64,000 nt of DNA, from NCBI RefSeq assembly GCF_001613205.1, contig NZ_BDBX01000004.1:434001-498000 (forward strand), read 5' to 3'. Source of the DNA: Nocardia sienata NBRC 100364. GTDB taxonomy: Bacteria > Actinomycetota > Actinomycetes > Mycobacteriales > Mycobacteriaceae. Shown here in pieces: positions 42,237-50,225 of this stretch. Each line of letters opens with the position of its first letter. The stretch's first letter is position 1. Under the pieces are notes generated by a model. The model did not search any database, was not told the DNA's origin, and saw nothing but the letters and a program-made list of their open reading frames with translations. The position numbers and the translations under genes are program-made.

Positions 42237-44108
42237 TCAGTGAGCGGAGGTGGGGTCGGTGACCTCGAGCAGGGTGACGGTGCCTTCTTTACCGTCGATG
42301 CGCACGCGCTGACCGGTGGTGAGACGAGCGGTCGCGTAACCGGTGCCGACGACCGCGGGAATGCCGTACTCCCGGCACACGATAGCGGCGTGGCTCATCA
42401 TGCCGCCGATATCGGTGATCACCCCGACCGCGACGGCGAAGGCGGCCGCCCAGGACGGGGCGGTGATCGGCGCGACGAGGATCTCGCCGGGCTGTAGCAG
42501 CGCGAGGTCGGCTTCGTTGCGCAGTACGCGCACCGGTCCCTCTACGATGCCGATCGAACCGGGCACCCCGCTGAGCCGATCGGAGTCGGCGCCGGCACCG
42601 AGCCAGTCGGCCACCCGCTCGGTCGTGACACCGTAGTTCATGATCGCGAACGGATCGGTGACCTGCGCGGGTGGTACACCATAGGCCGGTGGCGCGCTCT
42701 GCGCCTGCAACGCGGCCACGATACCGCGGCGCCGGGTGATCTCGGTCTGCCACCGCGCGCGACCGCGCGGCGCGACACCGATCGCCCAGGATTCGACCAC
42801 ATCGAACAGAACCTGATCGAGTTCGAAGCGGTTGAGGTAGAACAGGTCGTCGCGTTCGGTGGTGAAACCCGAGGCGAGCAGGAAGTCGGCCAGCTCCCAC
42901 ATCTTCTGCCAGAACACATTGTGCGCCCAGTGTTCGACGTAGATGTTGTGCTCCTCGATATAGGGGAACACCGTCCGGGCGAGCGCGAGGAGCTGGTCGA
43001 ACTGGGCGGCCTCCGCCGGCTGCAGCAGGCTCCGGTAGCCGTCCACGATCTCGTCGCGCTCGGCGCGCAGCCGCTCGACCGGCCGCGAGATATCCTCGCC
43101 GGCCGCGATCTTCGCCGCATAACGCGCGATACCCTGCAGCGGGATGGCGGGGTTCGACGCCCAGGTGTCCTGGTCGTGGGTGAAGCCGTACTCGGCGAAG
43201 TAGTTGAACCAGGGTGACTTCGCCTGCTCGTAGCGGGCGAGCCAGCTGCGACCGTTCTCGGTATCGGCCAGGGTCGCGAAGAGTTGCTCCGGCTCGGCTC
43301 CCGAACCGATGATCTCGACCAGGCCGAGTTCATGGGCGAGAGCGGCAAGTGCGCGCAGCTCGTCATCGGGCCGGAAGGCCAGGATGTCGATCCCGGCGAC
43401 CATTCTGGAGATGGCCTGTTCGCTGATCTGCGGGAAGGCCTGCTTACAGAATTGGAAGAAGGTGATGTAGCCGCCGTAGCCCAGATTGAGGAACTCGAAG
43501 TGGTACTGCCACACCAGGAAGAACTCATCGATCAGCCGGTGATAATTCTCGATGATGTCCCATGAAGTGGAGCGCCCGCGAGCCTCGGTGACGACCTCGA
43601 GCGGATCGTAGTCACCGAGTGGGGGGAACGAGATCTCTCCCAGGGAGGCGATCGCGGCCTCCATCTTGGTCTTCCACTTACCGTAGAGCGCATCCCAATT
43701 GGCGTAGTAGTAACCCGCCCGCTCCTGGAAGTGCCGCGCGCGTTCTTCGATCCGTACGGGATCCTCGACGGCGATCGGGGAGATATAGACATAACCGTTG
43801 ACGATTCGCACATCAAGGCCCAGCGAGACCGGAAGGGCGAAAATCCGGGTGCTGTTCTGTCCGGCCCCGAGATAGACGGCCTCGGCGCCGATACTGTCGA
43901 ACGGATGGCAGCCGCGCGACCAGTGCATCGTATCGGCGAACCAGAATCGGGAATTCTCGACCTCGGCGTTCTCCGCGTCGGGCACGAGATAGTACGGATA
44001 CATCGACTGCCAGCCCTGCGCACCGGCGGGGGCGACGGCCTCATCGAAGAAGGCGAACCGGGTGGCAGGTGCGGTGGCAGGCCGGTTCGCGGGCTGAGTA
44101 GAGGTCAT
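42237..44108 (-). CDS. Phosphohistidine subunit of PEP-synthase-like kinase (PpsA-like)
   Basis: 623 residues. The C-terminal ~110 residues are the swivelling PEP-utilisers domain, with GGMMSHAAIVCREYGIPAVV placing the phosphorylated His at 573. The first ~480 residues are not the PEP/pyruvate barrel of PEP synthase but a mostly helical domain rich in aromatic residues (EFFLVWQYHFEFLNLGYGGY, HNIYVEHWAHNVFWQKMWEL), as in PpsA-type proteins; it probably binds the acceptor. The expected reaction is ATP + acceptor + H2O to phosphorylated acceptor + AMP + Pi. AAGGAG lies seven bases before the ATG at 44108. The start lies 68 nt inside the HAD gene. Confidence 0.85.
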   Translation of the reverse strand: MTSTQPANRPATAPATRFAFFDEAVAPAGAQGWQSMYPYYLVPDAENAEVENSRFWFADTMHWSRGCHPFDSIGAEAVYLGAGQNSTRIFALPVSLGLDVRIVNGYVYISPIAVEDPVRIEERARHFQERAGYYYANWDALYGKWKTKMEAAIASLGEISFPPLGDYDPLEVVTEARGRSTSWDIIENYHRLIDEFFLVWQYHFEFLNLGYGGYITFFQFCKQAFPQISEQAISRMVAGIDILAFRPDDELRALAALAHELGLVEIIGSGAEPEQLFATLADTENGRSWLARYEQAKSPWFNYFAEYGFTHDQDTWASNPAIPLQGIARYAAKIAAGEDISRPVERLRAERDEIVDGYRSLLQPAEAAQFDQLLALARTVFPYIEEHNIYVEHWAHNVFWQKMWELADFLLASGFTTERDDLFYLNRFELDQVLFDVVESWAIGVAPRGRARWQTEITRRRGIVAALQAQSAPPAYGVPPAQVTDPFAIMNYGVTTERVADWLGAGADSDRLSGVPGSIGIVEGPVRVLRNEADLALLQPGEILVAPITAPSWAAAFAVAVGVITDIGGMMSHAAIVCREYGIPAVVGTGYATARLTTGQRVRIDGKEGTVTLLEVTDPTSAH

Positions 44109-44964
44109 CCCCGGGCTCCTTGCTGGTCGATCTGAAGATGGGGGTCAGGCGGGTGTACAGGTCCTCGATATCGGTGGCGACCAGGTCAGGTCGCCGCGGA
44201 TCGGGGAGGGCGGCCAGCGCGGCCGGATCCGTGGCGCCCGAGAGCACCAGGACGCTGTGGGCGCCCATCGACCGCGCGAGGTCGATTTCGGCGGTGGCGT
44301 CACCGACCACCGAGATCTGGGCCGGATCAACATCCAGTCGGGACGTGAGGGTTTCGCCCAGGGCGGCGGACGGCTTGCCGAGCACGATCGGTTCGGCACC
44401 GGCAGCCCAGGCGATGGCGTGTGCCATCGCGGCCGAGACCGCGACGGATTTACCCAGGCCGCCGTGGAACCACGGCAGGTTCACAGTGGTGTAGAGCGCA
44501 GCGCCGGCATCGACTGCCAGGGCCGCGGCATTGATCGCCGCGGTGGTGTAGCTGTCGGCGGCGCCGACCACCACGACATCGGCGGGCCGGTCGCCGGGGT
44601 CGGCGAGATCGAGTCCGTGCGCGGTCAACGGCTCGATCAGTCCTCGATCGCCGACCGCCAGTACGCGGGCACCGCGATGATGGTTCGCGATGTAGTCCGC
44701 CGCGGCGCTGCCGGCGGTGACGAAATCCTGGTCGGCGATCTCGATTCCGTTATCGCGCAGGTGTTGCGCGTATTCCGCCGGGGGTCGCTGGGAGGCATTG
44801 GTGCATACGATCACCGCATGTCCGGCCCGGTGCAGGGCCGCGACGAACTCACCGGCCGCGGGCATCGCGGTGCCACCGGAACCACCGGCGCGGGCGGTGC
44901 GCATCAGGCACCCGTCGACATCGAGGATCCAGGCGCGGGTATCGGTCGGAAGCCGGTCGGTCAC
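44041..44964 (-). CDS. HAD-superfamily phosphatase, NagD-like
   Basis: 307 residues. AWILDVDGCLMRTA is motif I with the nucleophile and acid Asp, VIVCTNASQRPPAEYAQHLR motif II with the Thr/Asn, PIVLGKPSAALGETLTSRLD motif III with the Lys, and QISVVGDATAEIDLARSMGA motif IV. The cap insertion is of class IIA. It should dephosphorylate a small phosphorylated compound; within this operon an enol-phosphate or misphosphorylated side product is possible, but this is inference. The GTG start overlaps the carboxyltransferase stop by 4 nt. The last ~22 codons overlap the next gene and look non-conserved, so its C-terminus may be a read-through extension. Confidence 0.86.
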   Translation of the reverse strand: MTDRLPTDTRAWILDVDGCLMRTARAGGSGGTAMPAAGEFVAALHRAGHAVIVCTNASQRPPAEYAQHLRDNGIEIADQDFVTAGSAAADYIANHHRGARVLAVGDRGLIEPLTAHGLDLADPGDRPADVVVVGAADSYTTAAINAAALAVDAGAALYTTVNLPWFHGGLGKSVAVSAAMAHAIAWAAGAEPIVLGKPSAALGETLTSRLDVDPAQISVVGDATAEIDLARSMGAHSVLVLSGATDPAALAALPDPRRPDLVATDIEDLYTRLTPIFRSTSKEPGDDLYSAREPACHRTCHPVRLLR

Positions 44965-46433
44965 GAAACGGCCGCCTTCCGGGGAGCGCGATCGAGACTG
45001 AATCGGATATCACCGGTGGATATTTCGACATGGGTGGCGGTCGAGCGCTCACCGATCGACCCCAGCAGCTGTTTCACCGTGGCGGCGGGCGAGTGCGCCT
45101 TGGCCGCGGTCATGGCATCCACCTGTTCGGCCGGCATCACCGCACGCAGCAACAGCTCTTCGTCGGAGAGGGTGCGGCCGAACCGGCGACGTAGCTCGGC
45201 AACCGTGATATCGGCACCCTCGGAGCCGTTCTGTTGCCCGCGCCGGGTGGCCAGCGCCCGATCGAGTAGATCCTGGTTCACCGGGCCCGGTAGCGGGCCG
45301 AAGTCACCGCGCAGCAGATCGATCACCTCATCGGAGAGCTGTTTGTAGCGTTCGCCGGTGATGACATTGAGCGTGGCCTGAGCGACGATGTACTGGGCGA
45401 ACGGGGTCATCACAATCGGCCAGCCGAGGTCTTCGCGAACCTGGACCGCCTCCTCGATCACCGCATCGAACAGTTCGGGGCGGCGGATCTCGGTCAACTG
45501 GCGACGGGTGGTGGACTGGACCCCGCCGGGGATCGTGTGCCGGTAGTAGGCCTCGTCGTATTCGTTGACGGAAGCCACCGGCAGGTTCTTGATCTTCGCC
45601 TGACGCTGCAGGTACGCCGACGCCGCGGCCATACCGTCGAGATCGACCTCGACCCGGTGGCCACGGGCGCGTAAATTCGCGACCAGGCGCTGGGCCTCGG
45701 GATGCGAGCCACCGTTCGCCAAGGGCGGCAGCGCACAGTGGAGAGTACTTATCCCCAGGTCGGCGGCCTCGAGCACGGTGATCGGTGAGAGGCCGATCGT
45801 GCTGTGGGAGTGGATCTCGTCGAGTTTCAAGGTGCGCAGGCTCGATTGGAGCTGCGGGACCAGCGTGCGCAAACGCTCGGAGGTGAGCAGACCGGCGGGG
45901 TCTTTCAGATAGAGGGAATCGATGGCCGCGCAATCGTCGAGCTCGGCGATCTTCGCGGCAAAATGCGCGTCGGTGTGTACCGGGCTGGTGGTGTAGCAGA
46001 TCCCCGCGACCACCTCGTCGAATCCGACACGCTTGGCCATTTCCGCTGTGCGCTTGGCCCCGGCCATATCGTGCATCGGATCGATCACCCACAAACGGGT
46101 GATGCCGTTGCGGGCCAGCAGTGTGAAAGCGAGCTCGAATACCGCGTCGGGGGTGCGATGGAACGTGATGAAACGCTTACCGGTGGTGAGGAATCCGAGT
46201 TTTGTGTTCGGGGCGCGGTCACGGGCGGCGCGGATCCGGTCCCAGGGGTCCTCACGGTGATATCGGACTGCCGTGGCCAGGATCGTACTCGAGGCGAGTT
46301 CCAGGGCTCGATACCCGACCCGATCGAGTAGCGGGGTGACCCCCTCGATCATCCGTGTCGTGATACCCGTGGCACCCCAGATGCTTTGGTTACCGTCTCG
46401 CAGGGAGACGTCGACGAGTGATACATCGGTCAT
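44961..46433 (-). CDS. Biotin-dependent carboxyltransferase, pyruvate carboxylase/OadA type, altered substrate site
   Basis: 490 residues. The HMGL-like barrel (1-~300) starts DVSLRDGNQSIWGATG, cognate to the DTTLRDxHQS motif; LYLKDPAGLL holds the Lys (177) that is carbamylated in pyruvate carboxylase, and DEIHSHSTIG the metal-binding His pair. VMTPFAQYIVAQATLNVITG and ERYK belong to the conserved carboxylase domain. In pyruvate-using enzymes LLRGxN supplies an Arg for the substrate carboxylate; here the aligned stretch is FLTTGKR (Thr84), so pyruvate or oxaloacetate is unlikely. No biotinyl domain is attached. ATG 46433 overlaps the biotin carboxylase stop by one base. Confidence 0.86.
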   Translation of the reverse strand: MTDVSLVDVSLRDGNQSIWGATGITTRMIEGVTPLLDRVGYRALELASSTILATAVRYHREDPWDRIRAARDRAPNTKLGFLTTGKRFITFHRTPDAVFELAFTLLARNGITRLWVIDPMHDMAGAKRTAEMAKRVGFDEVVAGICYTTSPVHTDAHFAAKIAELDDCAAIDSLYLKDPAGLLTSERLRTLVPQLQSSLRTLKLDEIHSHSTIGLSPITVLEAADLGISTLHCALPPLANGGSHPEAQRLVANLRARGHRVEVDLDGMAAASAYLQRQAKIKNLPVASVNEYDEAYYRHTIPGGVQSTTRRQLTEIRRPELFDAVIEEAVQVREDLGWPIVMTPFAQYIVAQATLNVITGERYKQLSDEVIDLLRGDFGPLPGPVNQDLLDRALATRRGQQNGSEGADITVAELRRRFGRTLSDEELLLRAVMPAEQVDAMTAAKAHSPAATVKQLLGSIGERSTATHVEISTGDIRFSLDRAPRKAAVS

Positions 46434-47782
46434 CAGTTGTCTCCTTCGTCCAGGATGCGCTCCAGCCACCGGGTGGTGACAGTGTTGGCGAGATAGTCGG
46501 AGTGGCCGACGATCCGACTGAGCAACAGAAGGGAGGTGGTGATGCCGCCGATCTCGAAATCGTCGAGGGCATTGCTCATGCGGGCGAGCGCGGACGAGCG
46601 GGCCTCGCCCCAGGTGATCAGCTTGCCCATCAGTGCGTCGTAGTACGGCGGGAACGAATATCCCTCGTAGATATGTGAGTCGAGGCGGATACCACCGCCC
46701 ATCGGCGGGCGCCACCGCTTCACCGGGCCCGGTGCGGGGGCCATCGCCCGAGCCGGGTCCTGGGCGGTGATCCGGCATTCGATCGCGTGGCCGGTGACAC
46801 GGATATCGGCCTGCCCGAACGGCAGCGGTTCACCCAGGGCCACCAGAATCTGCTCGCGCACCAGGTCGATACCGGTGACGGCCTCGGTGACCGGGTGCTC
46901 GACCTGGATCCGCGGATTGACCTCGAGGAACGCGAGGGTATCGCGTTCGACGTCGTAGAGGAATTCGACCGTTCCCAGTCCGATATAGTCCAGGGCGTCG
47001 GCGATCCGCAAGGCGCTGTCGTGCAGGAGCGCTCGGGTCGCCGCCGGCAGCGCCGCACAAGGGCTTTCCTCCACGACCTTCTGATAGCGGTACTGCACCG
47101 TGCACTCGCGCTCGCCGAGGTGGACCCGATTCCCGTGTCGATCACCGAGAATCTGGACCTCGATATGTTTGGCGTCTTCGATATAGCGTTCGAGGAAGAC
47201 CGTTCCATCGCCGAAGGAAACTTCCGCCTCGGCGGAGGCCACCTGCCATGCCTCGGCGAGTTGGGTCGCGTCGGTAACCCGCTTCATCCCACGGCCGCCG
47301 CCGCCGTGCGCGGCTTTGATCAGTACGGGGTAGCCGATGTTGTCGGCGAGCTCGATGACCTCCGCGAGGGTGCCCGCCGTACCCCCGGCCGATACCGGTA
47401 CGCCGACCGATTCGGCGAGGGCACGGGCGCGCAGCTTGTCTCCCAGTGCCTCGAGGGCTTCGGGCTGCGGGCCGATGAAGGTCAGCCCGTTCTCGGCGCA
47501 CCGTCGGGCGAAGGCGGGACGTTCGGAGAGAAATCCGTATCCCGGATGGACCGCGGTGCAACCGGTCGCGATCGCGGCGTGGACGACAGCGTCGATGTCG
47601 AGGTAACTATCGGTCGCGCGGGGGCCTCCGAGGGTGACCACCCGTCCGGCTCGGCGAGTCGCCAGGGTGGCTCGGTCGGCGGTGGAGACGCCCAGGACGG
47701 TGTCGAAGCCGAGGCGATCACATGCCTCGATGATTCGGACGGCGATCTCGCCCCGGTTGGCGATGAATATGCGCGGGGTCAT
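46433..47782 (-). CDS. Biotin carboxylase subunit (AccC/PycA type)
   Basis: 449 residues, the normal length of stand-alone biotin carboxylases. RIFIANRGEIAVRIIEACDR opens the protein; AVHPGYGFLSERPAFARRC, KAAHGGGGRGMKRV (ATP-grasp glycine loop), HIEVQILGDRHGN, ECTVQYRYQKVVEESP and FLEVNPRIQVEHPVTE hold the ATP, bicarbonate and catalytic residues. It carboxylates biotin with ATP and bicarbonate. It lies between the BCCP and carboxyltransferase genes, 4-nt and 1-nt overlapped, so the three form one complex. The host should carry separate housekeeping acyl-CoA carboxylases elsewhere. Confidence 0.93.
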   Translation of the reverse strand: MTPRIFIANRGEIAVRIIEACDRLGFDTVLGVSTADRATLATRRAGRVVTLGGPRATDSYLDIDAVVHAAIATGCTAVHPGYGFLSERPAFARRCAENGLTFIGPQPEALEALGDKLRARALAESVGVPVSAGGTAGTLAEVIELADNIGYPVLIKAAHGGGGRGMKRVTDATQLAEAWQVASAEAEVSFGDGTVFLERYIEDAKHIEVQILGDRHGNRVHLGERECTVQYRYQKVVEESPCAALPAATRALLHDSALRIADALDYIGLGTVEFLYDVERDTLAFLEVNPRIQVEHPVTEAVTGIDLVREQILVALGEPLPFGQADIRVTGHAIECRITAQDPARAMAPAPGPVKRWRPPMGGGIRLDSHIYEGYSFPPYYDALMGKLITWGEARSSALARMSNALDDFEIGGITTSLLLLSRIVGHSDYLANTVTTRWLERILDEGDN

Positions 47783-48285
47783 GCGATCGGCCTGATGGCG
47801 AACAGCGGCTGATCGAATTCGACGAGGTCGCCGTCGGTGGCATAGATCGCCGTGACCTCGCCCTCGGCACCGGCCGGAACCGAGTTCATCAGTTTCATGA
47901 CTTCGATGATGCCGAGCACCGAGTCGAGCTCGACCTTGTCGCCGACCTCGACGAACGGCCGCTCACCCGGCTTCGGGGAGCGGTAGAAAGTCCCGAGCAT
48001 CGGCGCGGTGACAACGATCTCGTCGCTGCTGGACGCGGGTGCCGGCGCGGCCGGTTCGGCAGCGAGGGTCGCGGGTGCATCCAGTGGCGCGGTGGGGCGG
48101 GCGCTGTTCGGCGTCGTCGCCTCGAGCGGGGTCGTGGACGCGAATTCCGGGGCGCCACCGCCCTCGGCCGGTGTGCCGCGGCGGACCAGGAGGTTCAGGT
48201 CGCCCTTCTCGAAGCGAAACTCGGTGAACTCGGTCTTGTCCAATTGCTCGATGATCGCCGCGAGTTCCTCGAGGTCGAAATCCAT
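47779..48285 (-). CDS. Biotin carboxyl carrier protein (AccB-like)
   Basis: 168 residues. An N-terminal helical part (DFDLEELAAIIEQLDKTEFT) is followed by a long Ala/Pro/Thr-rich linker (~45-90) and the biotinyl domain VTAPMLGTFYRSPKPGERPF ... VLGIIEVMKLMNSVPAGAEG. The biotin-accepting lysine is Lys131 in EVMKLMN, and the thumb loop FYRSP is AccB-like. It carries CO2 between the biotin carboxylase and the carboxyltransferase. It is the first gene of the eight-gene operon; AAGGAAGG precedes the ATG at 48285. Note the mixed origin: AccB-type carrier with a pyruvate-carboxylase-type transferase. Confidence 0.92.
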   Translation of the reverse strand: MDFDLEELAAIIEQLDKTEFTEFRFEKGDLNLLVRRGTPAEGGGAPEFASTTPLEATTPNSARPTAPLDAPATLAAEPAAPAPASSSDEIVVTAPMLGTFYRSPKPGERPFVEVGDKVELDSVLGIIEVMKLMNSVPAGAEGEVTAIYATDGDLVEFDQPLFAIRPIA

Positions 48286-48419
48286 TGCCGTTGACCTTCC
48301 TTGGGGCTGGGGCGGCGGGTGACAGGGCCTATCCGATTGCCCACGCCTGCGAAGGTGACTGCTGCGGAGCTTCCAAAAAGGGGAATGTGTCCGCCGTCAC
48401 TGCGATGAACATAATCAAA

Positions 48420-48432
48420 CTTTCGCGAGAAG
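48420..48432. promoter_or_regulatory. Candidate IclR operator between divergent units
   Basis: CTT-TCGCGA-GAAG is an imperfect 13-bp inverted repeat inside an AT-rich 170-bp stretch that separates the carboxylase operon from its divergent IclR gene. The position is right for control of both; the sequence match is only suggestive. Confidence 0.3.
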
Positions 48433-48458
48433 GCAAACATTCGTGTCAAGATTCTCCT

Positions 48459-49220
48459 GTGAGAAATCATGCGCCCTCGCGGCTCGAATCGGTGGACCGG
48501 GCTCTACAGCTGGTACTCCTGCTGCGCGACGGTTCCCGAATGAGCGTGACCGCCGCGGCCGAACACCTGGGGGTGGTCCCATCGACCGCGCACCGCCTGC
48601 TCGCCGCCCTGTGTGCCCGGGGTTTCGCCATCCAAGATCGCGATCGCCGGTACCGGGCGGGACCGGAACTCGCCGCGATGCTCGGCAGCGGGGTCAACCA
48701 GGGCGCACTACGCAAAGCCGCCCGACCGGCGCTCGAATGGCTGACCGATGCCGTCGGCGAGACGAGTCATCTGATGATCTTGAATGGGCCGAATATCGAG
48801 TTCATCGACGGCGTCGAGGCCCGCACCGTCCTCAAGATCGCGGCCCGGATCGGCGACCAGATGCCGGCCTATTGCTCGGCCGGCGGTAAGGCGCTGCTCG
48901 CCGCGCTCGGCGACGACGAGGTGGACACCGTCTACCACAACGGACTCACACCGTGGCGCACCGCGCGGATCACCGACGTCGCCGCGCTGAAGAGCCATCT
49001 CGAGGGCGTCCGCACAATCGGCTACGGCGTCAATACCGGCGAGACCGAGAGCGGGGTGTGCGGAATCGGAATGTGTGTCCACGGTAGCGATCGCCGGCCG
49101 GTCGCGGCACTCACGATCGCTGTCCCGAGCCCCCGATTCGACCCCCACAACCTGGGCCGATTGGCCCAAACCCTCCACGAGGCGGTAGCGATGATCGAGG
49201 AGAAACTACGGTCGCAATAG
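48459..49220 (+). CDS. IclR-family regulator of the carboxylase operon
   Basis: 253 residues from the GTG at 48459. The winged helix is SRLESVDRALQLVLLLRDGS then MSVTAAAEHLGVVPSTAHRL, and the sensor domain contains the usual GKALLAALGDDEVD and GYGVNTGETESGVCGIGM motifs. It is divergent from BCCP, 173 bp apart, and so is the natural regulator of the carboxylase operon; its ligand could be the ketone or an oxo-acid. Start choice is uncertain: ATG at 48405 would add 18 residues, and neither start has a good ribosome-binding site. Confidence 0.85.
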   Translation: MRNHAPSRLESVDRALQLVLLLRDGSRMSVTAAAEHLGVVPSTAHRLLAALCARGFAIQDRDRRYRAGPELAAMLGSGVNQGALRKAARPALEWLTDAVGETSHLMILNGPNIEFIDGVEARTVLKIAARIGDQMPAYCSAGGKALLAALGDDEVDTVYHNGLTPWRTARITDVAALKSHLEGVRTIGYGVNTGETESGVCGIGMCVHGSDRRPVAALTIAVPSPRFDPHNLGRLAQTLHEAVAMIEEKLRSQ

Positions 49221-49384
49221 GCCGGTGCCGGGGCGGTACTCCGGCCTCGGTGACGAGCCCGCCCGGCGGCCCACCCGGCGGCCGGGCAGCTCACGAGTCG
49301 AACCGGCAGAACTACCCACAGGGACCAACCGACGTCCGTCCGCGGTGTACTGCTCTGGCCTCCTCCACCGAGGACAAGCCATTC

Positions 49385-50161
49385 CTATTGGTCGCCGCGG
49401 CTCGCTTCGATTCCGCCGGCGGCGCGCTGCAGGGTGGCGACCAGGGCCGGTAACTGCTTCCGGTCGTAGCGGACCGAGGGCATCGATACCGACAGACCCG
49501 CCAGCGCGGTCCCGTCCCCGTCCCGCACCGCAACCCCGACCGCGACCACTCCGCGCTCGGATAGCCCGTCGTTCAGCGCGAATCCCGCCCGTCGCACCGT
49601 GGTGAGCCGAGTGCGCAGACTCGGCAGGTCCGGCCGTTCATCGGGGCGCTCCGTATATCGTGCCTCCTCGTAGAGCTCGGCCAACTCGGCCGGGTCGAGC
49701 TCCGCGAGCAGCACCAGGCCGGCGGTCGTGCGATGGGCCGGGAAGACCATCCCCTCCCGCGACCCGACCCGCAATACCTGCCGGCATTCCACACTGGCGA
49801 TGAACCGCGCCGTATCCCCCGTCCGGATCGTCAGGTTCGCCGACTCCCCCACCAGATCGACCAGCCGTTGCAGATGCGGCAGCGCAGCCGCCCGGAGCCG
49901 CGATGTCCGTGACTGCGAGTGCGCGGCGAGCTCGAGCACCGGGCCCGGGTGATAGACCCGCTGCTCGTCCTGTACCGCGAAATCCCGGTACACCAGCGTC
50001 TGCAGCAACCGGTGCGCGGTCGACCGCGCCACCCCGAGCCGTTCGGCGACCTGGCTGACCGTCAACCCACCCTCCAACTGCAGCATGACTGCTGCCCGCA
50101 GTGCGTGATCCGCGCTGGTCACAACATATGCCGGTGGCGTCTTCGGTGCTGCGTTGCCCAT
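49385..50161 (-). CDS. IclR-family regulator of the gentisate operon
   Basis: 258 residues. The helix-turn-helix is GLTVSQVAERLGVARSTAHR LL-type and the effector domain shows FPAHRTTAGLVLLAELDPAE and RAGFALNDGLSERGVVAVG. It is transcribed away from the gentisate dioxygenase gene, whose start is 64 bp off, so it very likely controls that operon in response to 3-hydroxybenzoate, gentisate or a related aromatic acid. A small inverted repeat lies in the shared promoter. It is a different IclR paralogue from the one at 48459, with low visible identity. The 164-bp gap between their 3' ends holds nothing recognised. Confidence 0.86.
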   Translation of the reverse strand: MGNAAPKTPPAYVVTSADHALRAAVMLQLEGGLTVSQVAERLGVARSTAHRLLQTLVYRDFAVQDEQRVYHPGPVLELAAHSQSRTSRLRAAALPHLQRLVDLVGESANLTIRTGDTARFIASVECRQVLRVGSREGMVFPAHRTTAGLVLLAELDPAELAELYEEARYTERPDERPDLPSLRTRLTTVRRAGFALNDGLSERGVVAVGVAVRDGDGTALAGLSVSMPSVRYDRKQLPALVATLQRAAGGIEASRGDQ

Positions 50162-50174
50162 GCCCCTCGTTCTG

Positions 50175-50184
50175 TTCTCCAGAA
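50175..50184. promoter_or_regulatory. Candidate operator in the gentisate promoter
   Basis: TTCT-CC-AGAA is a 4-2-4 inverted repeat, with a further TTCT at 50192-50195, in the 64-bp divergent promoter between the IclR and gentisate dioxygenase genes. IclR proteins bind such short dyads. Low certainty. Confidence 0.35.
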
Positions 50185-50225
50185 TTCACTGTTCTGCATT
50201 CTCGACAAGGGCCAGTGTAGGCGAT

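Noticed and set aside
44961..48285. Ordinary acyl-CoA or pyruvate carboxylase
   Set aside because: There is no AccD-type carboxyltransferase for an acyl-CoA carboxylase, and the pyruvate-anchoring Arg is missing in the transferase. The PEP-synthase-like kinase and AacS in the same operon also do not fit anaplerosis, although pyruvate carboxylation cannot be excluded without assay.
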